Source of the DNA: DASXBJ01 sp036491755
GTDB taxonomy: Bacteria > Chloroflexota > Dormibacteria > Dormibacterales > Dormibacteraceae
Direction: 5' to 3'
DNA length: 20,902 bases
NCBI GenBank assembly: GCA_036491755.1
Contig: DASXBJ010000004.1
Location: forward strand, 1-20,902
Shown here one piece after another: positions 1 to 4,982 of this stretch (the stretch's first letter is position 1; each line of letters begins with the position of its first letter). Under the pieces are notes generated by a model. It was not told where the DNA came from, made no database searches, and saw only the letters and a list, made by a program, of their open reading frames with translations. The position numbers were made by a program, and so were the translations under genes.

Positions 1-177
1 GTCGATGGGCGAGACCGAGCCGGCGTCGTCGTAGAAGTCGGTCTGGGCGAACTCGGCGGCGAGGCGGCAGAACTCGAGCTCGAGCATCTCGATGCGGCCG
101 CGGAGATAGACCATCTCCATGCCGAGCTGGGAGCCGGAGCGCTGCTTTTCTTCCAGGAGATCTGGCTCGAGCACCAT
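1..177 (-). CDS. DUF222/13E12-type HNH endonuclease-like protein, 5' end only
   Basis: Partial gene: the first 59 codons, read on the minus strand from ATG at 177, running off the left edge. The visible protein is an acidic helical stretch (motifs LRGRIEMLELEF and RLAAEFAQTDFYDDAGSVSP). It resembles the N-terminus of DUF222/REP13E12 proteins, where an 'E.EF..LAAEF..T......GS.SPIDW' pattern precedes a C-terminal HNH nuclease domain. That C-terminal domain lies outside the window, so nuclease function is inferred. The start is supported by a -10 hexamer ending six bases upstream and by the absence of a ribosome binding site, which suggests a leaderless mRNA. The gene is divergent from ftsA and carries a LexA-box promoter. 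This fits the known DNA-damage induction of several mycobacterial 13E12 genes. Family assignment is moderately sure; it could be another coiled-coil protein. Confidence 0.6.
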   Translation of the reverse strand, partial: MVLEPDLLEEKQRSGSQLGMEMVYLRGRIEMLELEFCRLAAEFAQTDFYDDAGSVSPID

Positions 178-183
178 ACGAAC

Positions 184-212
184 ATGGTACGAACGAACGT
201 TCGCATTGTCAA
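184..212 (-). promoter_or_regulatory. SOS promoter of the HNH-like gene (TTGACA-N17-TACCAT)
   Basis: On the minus strand a perfect -35 TTGACA (212-207) is followed by exactly 17 bases and then a -10 TACCAT (189-184). The ATG at 177 lies six bases beyond the -10, so transcription would begin at or next to the start codon. The 17-base spacer contains the LexA box listed separately, an ideal position for repression. Confidence 0.75.
190..203. promoter_or_regulatory. LexA operator (SOS box)
   Basis: CGAACGAACGTTCG on the + strand matches the Gram-positive LexA consensus CGAAC-RNRY-GTTCG at every position. It lies entirely between the -35 and -10 of the divergent HNH-like gene. It is more than 170 bases from the putative ftsA -10, so ftsA is unlikely to be its main target. 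Confidence 0.8.
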
Positions 213-377
213 TAGCAAATTTACGAAACGGCTACTCCCAAGCCACCCCACTCACTCCTCCGGCCCGCCCCCAACACCCCCTTCACAGCCCGTCTTTTGA
301 CGTGGCTACCCACAAGAGGTGGCCCATCGCCTCCGACAAACCACAAACTCTAGTCCCGCAAACCGCCCGGGAGCCGA

Positions 378-383
378 TATAAT
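378..383 (+). promoter_or_regulatory. Candidate -10 element for ftsA
   Basis: A perfect TATAAT about 58 bases upstream of the ftsA start, in an otherwise GC-rich stretch. No good -35 is seen 16-18 bases upstream, so it is a candidate only. It would drive the ftsA-ftsZ-nrdR string. Confidence 0.4.
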
Positions 384-440
384 CCGCGGCAGTCCCGCCC
401 CAATTCCCACTCTACGTTCCAGGAGGCATCCCAGCACACT

Positions 441-1673
441 TTGTCACGGCGGAAGAAAACCGTCGGTCTCGACCTCGGCACGAGCCGGGTGGCCGTGGTC
501 ATCTCGGAATCTGACGAGCCGGACGCTCCCGTGAGCATCATCGGCGTGGGTGAAAGCCCCTCCGAAGGCCTGCGCAAAGGGGTCGTCGTGAACCTCGAGA
601 AGACCATCGCCTCCATCCAAGCCGCCGCCGTCGCCGCCGAGCGGATGGCAGGCCAGCGCATCGAAACCGTAGTCGTCTCCCTGGGCGGCACCCACCTCTT
701 CAGCCAGAACTCGATGGGCGTGGTCGCGGTGGCGCATGGCGACCACGAGATCGGCGAGGACGACGTGCACCGCGTCGTCGAGGCGAGCCGCGCGATCAGC
801 GTCGCCTCGGACCGCCAGGTCATCCACGTGATCCCCCGCGCCTACACCGTCGACGGCCAGGACGGCGTGCGCGACGCCATCGGCATGACCGGCCACCGCC
901 TCGAGGTCGAGACCAACATCGTGACCGGCGCCCAGACCGCCGTCCAGAACGTCATCAAGTGCGTCCACGGCGCCGGCTTCGACGTCGAGGACGTCGTGTG
1001 CGCCGGGCTGGCAGCGGGCGAGGGCGTGCTCAGCCGGCAGGAGATCGAGCTTGGCGTGTGCCTCGTCGAGATCGGCGCCGGCACGACCAACGTGGTCGTC
1101 TACAACGAGGGCACCGCACGCCACCTCGCCGTCCTACCGGTCGGCGGCAACCACGTCACGAGCGACATCGCGATCGGCCTTCGCACGACGCTGGACGAAG
1201 CGGAAGGGCTGAAGCTCAACTACGGCCACGCCCTCCCGGACGTGATCGACCACGCGGAGAGGGTCGAGGTGCGGCAGGTCGGAGGAGACCGTATCCAGGC
1301 CCTGCCCCGCCGCTTCCTCGCCGAGATCATCGGCCCGCGCATGGTGGAGATCTTCCAGATGGCGCGCGAAGAGGTCCGCAAGTCGGGCTTCGACCAGCTG
1401 CTCCCCGCCGGGGTCGTGGTCGCGGGCGGGGGCTCCCGGCTGATGGGCACGATGGACGCGGCCCAGGCAGTGTTCAACACGTCGGCGCGCCTCGGCCAGC
1501 CCACCGGACTGGCGGGCCTCGCGGACAAGGCCCAGGGCCCCTCATTCGCCGTCGCCGCCGGCCTCGTGAAGTGGGGCTCGCGCTCGCGAACTCCCTTTGG
1601 AAACGCCCGCCAGCCCGTCACGTTCGGCACCACGTACCAAAAAACTGTGAGGTGGCTGCGCGATTTTTTCTAG
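441..1673 (+). CDS. ftsA: Cell division protein FtsA (actin-like)
   Basis: Actin-fold ATPase that tethers FtsZ filaments to the inner face of the membrane at the division site and recruits later divisome proteins. The 410-residue length is close to the family norm (about 420). Visible parts are the phosphate-1 motif VGLDLGTSRVAVV (8-20), the phosphate-2 region EIGAGTTNVVVYNEG (210-224), the adenosine motif GVVVAGGGSRLMGT (324-337), and a C-terminal amphipathic helix YQKTVRWLRDFF, which is the expected membrane-targeting sequence. The start is TTG at 441; there is no other in-frame start near it. The Shine-Dalgarno AGGAGG at 421-426 is 14 bases away, an unusually long spacing. ftsZ follows after 64 bases, the classical pair. 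Presence of FtsA argues against an actinobacterial source. Confidence 0.95.
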   Translation: MSRRKKTVGLDLGTSRVAVVISESDEPDAPVSIIGVGESPSEGLRKGVVVNLEKTIASIQAAAVAAERMAGQRIETVVVSLGGTHLFSQNSMGVVAVAHGDHEIGEDDVHRVVEASRAISVASDRQVIHVIPRAYTVDGQDGVRDAIGMTGHRLEVETNIVTGAQTAVQNVIKCVHGAGFDVEDVVCAGLAAGEGVLSRQEIELGVCLVEIGAGTTNVVVYNEGTARHLAVLPVGGNHVTSDIAIGLRTTLDEAEGLKLNYGHALPDVIDHAERVEVRQVGGDRIQALPRRFLAEIIGPRMVEIFQMAREEVRKSGFDQLLPAGVVVAGGGSRLMGTMDAAQAVFNTSARLGQPTGLAGLADKAQGPSFAVAAGLVKWGSRSRTPFGNARQPVTFGTTYQKTVRWLRDFF

Positions 1674-1737
1674 AGAGGAAACCCGAAACCAGCTGGAGCT
1701 CGCCATAGCAAAAGCACATCCCGAACAGGAGGTCGTC

Positions 1738-2799
1738 ATGAAAGAAAGCGAGTTGCACGAAGGGCGAGCGCGAATCAAGGTCGTCGGCTGTGGTGGCGGT
1801 GGCGGCAACGCCGTCAATCGCATGATCTCGAAAGCGCTCAAGGTCCAATTCATCGCCGTCAACACCGACAAGCAGGCTCTCGAGCGCTGCCAGGCCGATG
1901 TGAAAGTCCAGATCGGCAACAAGGTCACGCGCGGTCTGGGCGCCGGCGGCGACTGGACGCGCGGCCGCGACGCGGCGGATGAGAGCCGCACCGAGCTCTC
2001 GGCCGTGGTCCAGGAATCGGACATGGTGTTCATCACCGCCGGCATGGGCGGCGGGACCGGGACCGGCTCCGCGGCCACCGTGGCCGAGCTGGCGAAAGAG
2101 GCCGGGGCGCTGACCATCGGAGTGGTGACGCGGCCCTTCGCCTTCGAAGGACGCATCCGCAACGAGACCGCCGAGGAGGGCATCAAGGCCCTGCGGAGCC
2201 AGGTCGACGCGCTGATCGTCATCCCCAACGATCGTCTCGCGCAGGTCGCGAGCTCAAAGACCACGCTCGAAGAGGCGTTCCGCATGGCGGACGACGTCCT
2301 GCGTCAGGGCGTGCAGGGAATCTCGGACCTGGTCACCCAGCCGGGCGTCATCAACCTCGACTTCGCCGACGTGAAGGCGATCATGGAGAACGCCGGCGAG
2401 GCTCTGATGGGAATCGGCCACGGGGCGGGCGACACGCGGGCCGAGGACGCCGCCAAGCAGGCGGTGTCGAGCCCGCTGCTCGAGACGTCGATCGACGGCG
2501 CCAAGGGCATCCTCTTCAACATCACGGCGGGCAAGGACATCACCCTGCAGGAGGTCCAGAAGGCGGCCGAGATCGTGCGTTCGGCGGCCGATCCGGGCGC
2601 CAACATCATCTTCGGCGTCGTGCGCGACGAGACGATGCAGGGCGAGATCAAGATCACAGTCATCGCGACAGGGTTCGGCGGCAAAACCCAGACCGAAGCC
2701 AAGCAGGAACAGGTCCGTCGTACGATCGACCGACCGGAGTTCGGCGCGGAAGAGCTCGGCGACATCAACATCCCCGCCTTTCTGCGCAACCGGATGTAG
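1738..2799 (+). CDS. ftsZ: Cell division protein FtsZ (tubulin-like GTPase)
   Basis: Polymerising GTPase that forms the cytokinetic Z-ring. The tubulin signature GGGTGTGSA lies at 104-112, the N-terminal nucleotide loop GCGGGGGNAVN at 17-27, and the synergy (T7) loop NLDFADVK at 206-213. The C-terminal conserved peptide DINIPAFLRNRM binds FtsA and other tethers. The total is 353 residues. The linker between the globular core (ending near 313) and the C-terminal peptide is only about 27 residues, shorter than in many bacteria. The ATG at 1738 has an excellent Shine-Dalgarno AGGAGG at 1727-1732, spaced five bases. It is preceded by ftsA and followed after 81 bases by nrdR. Confidence 0.98.
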   Translation: MKESELHEGRARIKVVGCGGGGGNAVNRMISKALKVQFIAVNTDKQALERCQADVKVQIGNKVTRGLGAGGDWTRGRDAADESRTELSAVVQESDMVFITAGMGGGTGTGSAATVAELAKEAGALTIGVVTRPFAFEGRIRNETAEEGIKALRSQVDALIVIPNDRLAQVASSKTTLEEAFRMADDVLRQGVQGISDLVTQPGVINLDFADVKAIMENAGEALMGIGHGAGDTRAEDAAKQAVSSPLLETSIDGAKGILFNITAGKDITLQEVQKAAEIVRSAADPGANIIFGVVRDETMQGEIKITVIATGFGGKTQTEAKQEQVRRTIDRPEFGAEELGDINIPAFLRNRM

Positions 2800-2839
2800 C
2801 GCTTGGTCGCCGATTCACATCCCACACCCCCCAATCCCA

Positions 2840-2854
2840 CTCCCCAAAGGGGAG
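2840..2854. repeat. Short perfect inverted repeat between ftsZ and nrdR
   Basis: CTCCCC-AAA-GGGGAG forms a six-base-pair GC-rich hairpin with a three-base loop. It lies 40 bases after the ftsZ stop and 26 bases before the nrdR start. No T-run follows, so it is not a canonical intrinsic terminator. It may be an attenuator, an mRNA-processing hairpin or a degenerate copy of a dispersed palindrome. Confidence 0.45.
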
Positions 2855-2880
2855 CGGGCAAATCAATAAGGAACTGATAC

Positions 2881-3342
2881 ATGCGCTGCCCGTACTGCGG
2901 TCACCACGACCTGAAGGTGGTCGACTCACGCGACTCGGAAGTCGGTGAGGCGATCCGCCGGAGGCGGGAGTGCCTGCAATGCGGGCAGCGCTTCACCACC
3001 TATGAGCGGATCGAGGCCGTTCCTTTCTATGTGACCAAGAAGGACGGGCGGCGCGAGGACTTCGACCCGCAAAAGCTGTTCACCGGCTTGAAGAAGGCGA
3101 CCGAGAAGCGCGACATCTCACCGGAGCGCCTGCGCGCGATCGTCGACGACATCGAGGCCGAGCTCCGGCGTTCCGGCCGCGTCGAAATCCCGAGCGGGGA
3201 GATCGGCGAGATGGTGATGGACCGGCTGCGCAACCTGGACGAAGTCGCGTACATACGATTTGCGTCCGTCTACCGCGAGTTCATGGACCTGCAGCAGGTC
3301 AAGAAAGAGATCGAGCAGGTCCTCAGCTCACGACGTCCGTAA
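2881..3342 (+). CDS. nrdR: Transcriptional repressor NrdR
   Basis: Zinc-ribbon plus ATP-cone regulator that senses dATP/ATP and represses ribonucleotide reductase genes by binding NrdR boxes. The 153-residue length is typical. The N-terminal zinc ribbon has Cys3, Cys6, Cys31 and Cys34 (MRCPYCG and CLQCGQRF), with the family hallmark RRRRECLQCGQRFTTYER. The ATP cone spans about 46-140 (VTKKDGRREDFD onward), and the C-terminal helix is EFMDLQQVKKEIEQ. The ATG at 2881 has AAGGAA at 2868-2873 as a ribosome binding site. It sits between ftsZ and pgeF; no ribonucleotide reductase gene or clear NrdR box is seen in the window, so its targets lie elsewhere. Confidence 0.97.
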   Translation: MRCPYCGHHDLKVVDSRDSEVGEAIRRRRECLQCGQRFTTYERIEAVPFYVTKKDGRREDFDPQKLFTGLKKATEKRDISPERLRAIVDDIEAELRRSGRVEIPSGEIGEMVMDRLRNLDEVAYIRFASVYREFMDLQQVKKEIEQVLSSRRP

Positions 3343-3352
3343 TCTTCGTGGC

Positions 3353-4081
3353 GTGCGGAACACGCCCGTGGAAGACAGGCCCCAGGTGCTGACGATCCCC
3401 GAGCTGGACGCCGAAGCCGGGCTCGTGCACGGTTTCTCCACCGGCCTGCTGGGATCGGTCGGCCTGGCCCACGCGCCAGACCCTGTCCCGGTCCTGGCTT
3501 CGCGCCGCGCATTTGCGCGCGCGCTTGGTCTCGACTCCGACCATCTGACCACCACCGGCGCGGTGCACGGCCGCGACATCGCGCGCGTGGACGAGCCGCG
3601 CCGGGTCGTCCAGGGCGTCGACGGCCTGGTCACCGATCGGCGGGGCGTCGCTCTGTTCGCGACGTATGCCGACTGCTACCCCGTCATCCTGTGGGACCCG
3701 GTGCGCGGGTCCGCCGCCCTGGTGCATGCGGGCTGGCGCGGCACGAGGGCGGGCGTCGCAGCCGCCGCCGTCGAAGCCATGGCGCGCGAGTATGGATCCG
3801 TGCCGGGCGACATCCGCGCCGGGATTGGACCGGGCATCTGCGGCCGCTGCTACGAGGTGGGCGAGGATGTCGCCTACCAGTTCGATTCTCGTTTCGTCCG
3901 GCCCGGCGTGGGTGGCAAGTACCTGCTGGACCTGGCGGCGTCGAACTCGGCCCAGCTCGAGGCCGCGGGCGTGGGCGCCGTGCATGTGATGGGCACCTGC
4001 ACCAAGGAGAGCGACAACCTCCCCTCGCACCGTCGCAACCCGGACGGCACTCGCTTCGGCGCCATAGTCGCGTTGCGGTGA
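3353..4081 (+). CDS. pgeF: Peptidoglycan editing factor PgeF / YfiH (purine nucleoside phosphorylase-laccase fold)
   Basis: YfiH/DUF152 family zinc protein. It is known to remove wrongly made UDP-MurNAc-L-Ser peptidoglycan precursors and to act on purine nucleosides in vitro. The zinc ligands are intact: His72 (AVHGRD), Cys108 (YADCYP) and His125 (VHAGWRG). The family blocks GPGICGRCYEVGEDV and LPSHRRNPDGTRFG near the C-terminus are also present. I chose GTG 3353, ten bases after the nrdR stop, giving 242 residues, the usual length. GTG 3368 is an alternative. The open frame extends upstream into nrdR but that part is not family-like. It lies one base before yggS, so translation is probably coupled. 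Cytoplasmic. Confidence 0.93.
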   Translation: MRNTPVEDRPQVLTIPELDAEAGLVHGFSTGLLGSVGLAHAPDPVPVLASRRAFARALGLDSDHLTTTGAVHGRDIARVDEPRRVVQGVDGLVTDRRGVALFATYADCYPVILWDPVRGSAALVHAGWRGTRAGVAAAAVEAMAREYGSVPGDIRAGIGPGICGRCYEVGEDVAYQFDSRFVRPGVGGKYLLDLAASNSAQLEAAGVGAVHVMGTCTKESDNLPSHRRNPDGTRFGAIVALR

Positions 4082-4082
4082 C

Positions 4083-4727
4083 GTGAGCGAAGTCGCGTCG
4101 CGCCTGGCGTCCATCCGTGAACGCATCACGCGCGCCGGTCGAAATCCCGACGAGGTCGCGATCGTCGCGGTGACCAAGGGATTCGGCGTGGACGCGTGCC
4201 GCGAAGCGCTCCAGGTGGGTTTGAGCGCGCTGGGAGAGAACAGGGTGCACGAGGCTCTGGGGAAGATGGAGCAGGTGGACGGAGCCGCCTGGCACCTCAT
4301 CGGCCACCTGCAGACCAACAAGGTGCGCCTCGCCGCCGGCAAGTTCGCGCTCATCCAGACGGTCGACTCGCTGCACGTGGCGGAGGCGATCGCGCGGCTC
4401 GCCCCAGGCCAGCAGGTCCTGGTCCAGGTCAACGTTGCGATGGAGGTGCAGAAGTCTGGCGTCTATCCGGCCGAAGCGCCTCCGCTCATCGACGCGGTGG
4501 CGGGCCTGCTCGACGTGACTGGCCTCATGGCGATGGGCCCTTCACACCGCGACCCCAAGGCCGCGTTCGACGACTTGCGCCGGCTGCGCGACGAGGCGGA
4601 GCAGCGGATCGGCAAGAAGCTGCCCGTCCTTTCCATGGGCATGAGCGGCGACTTCGAGGCGGCCCTGGCCGCCGGAAGCACGATGCTACGATTGGGCCAA
4701 GCGCTGTTCGGCCCACGCCCAACGTGA
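4083..4727 (+). CDS. yggS: YggS/PROSC family pyridoxal phosphate homeostasis protein
   Basis: Single-domain TIM-barrel PLP-binding protein of the alanine-racemase fold that buffers free PLP and affects amino-acid and vitamin B6 metabolism. It is not an active racemase. The PLP lysine is Lys32 in VAIVAVTKGF. Family motifs seen are GENRVHEAL, WHLIGHLQTNKV, QVNVAMEVQKSG, GLMAMGP and LSMGMSGDFEAAL, followed by the terminal phosphate-binding LRLGQALFGPR. At 214 residues it is slightly short for the family (about 225-235), with a trimmed N-terminus. GTG 4083 follows the pgeF TGA after one base. It is a standard partner of the pgeF/ftsZ neighbourhood. In many Gram-positive genomes sepF comes next; here yggT does. 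Confidence 0.95.
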   Translation: MSEVASRLASIRERITRAGRNPDEVAIVAVTKGFGVDACREALQVGLSALGENRVHEALGKMEQVDGAAWHLIGHLQTNKVRLAAGKFALIQTVDSLHVAEAIARLAPGQQVLVQVNVAMEVQKSGVYPAEAPPLIDAVAGLLDVTGLMAMGPSHRDPKAAFDDLRRLRDEAEQRIGKKLPVLSMGMSGDFEAALAAGSTMLRLGQALFGPRPT

Positions 4728-4731
4728 CGAC

Positions 4732-4980
4732 ATGCTGATTGCAACCCTGCTCATTTACGTCCTCTACGCCTTCATCATCGTCATGCTGGTGCGGGTCGCC
4801 TTCTCGTGGGTGAGCCCCTATCCGACCAACTCGGTCTCGCGGTTCACCTGGAGGGTCACCGAGCCGGTGCTCGCACCCGTGCGCCGCTGGCTGCCTGCCG
4901 TGTCAGGCATGGACCTTTCGCCGCTGGTGGTGACCCTGGTCGCCTACTTCCTGATCGCCGCGCTGCGTAACATCGGCTGA
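4732..4980 (+). CDS. yggT: YggT family small integral membrane protein
   Basis: 82-residue membrane protein with two hydrophobic segments (about 3-26 and 62-80). Between them is the conserved YggT cytoplasmic loop: FSWVSPYPTNSVSRF, then the hallmark TEPVLAPVRRWLP and the motif GMDLSPLVV. YggT/Ycf19 homologues are linked to cell division, osmotic tolerance and, in plastids, cytochrome b6 assembly; the molecular role is not settled. The ATG at 4732 lies four bases after the yggS stop and lacks a clear ribosome binding site, so coupling is likely. ileS starts two bases after its stop. Confidence 0.92.
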   Translation: MLIATLLIYVLYAFIIVMLVRVAFSWVSPYPTNSVSRFTWRVTEPVLAPVRRWLPAVSGMDLSPLVVTLVAYFLIAALRNIG

Positions 4981-4982
4981 CC

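Larger units (their letters stand above)
178..440. other. Divergent intergenic region between the HNH-like gene and ftsA
   Basis: A 263-base region. Its left end holds the SOS promoter. Its centre (about 230-360) is C-rich on the + strand with no credible coding frame. Its right end has a -10-like TATAAT (378-383) and a strong Shine-Dalgarno AGGAGG (421-426) for ftsA. No RNA gene or repeat was recognised. Confidence 0.6.

Noticed and set aside
297..302. TTGACG as a -35 element upstream of ftsA
   Set aside because: Seventeen bases downstream there is no -10-like hexamer, and the TATAAT at 378 is much too far away.
119..534. Short plus-strand frames in the region before ftsA
   Set aside because: They overlap the HNH-like gene, the SOS promoter and the ftsA leader, with no ribosome binding site or recognisable protein pattern.
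3260..3352. Longer N-terminus for PgeF beginning inside nrdR
   Set aside because: The extra residues are Ser/Arg-rich, not family-like, and overlap the nrdR coding sequence.
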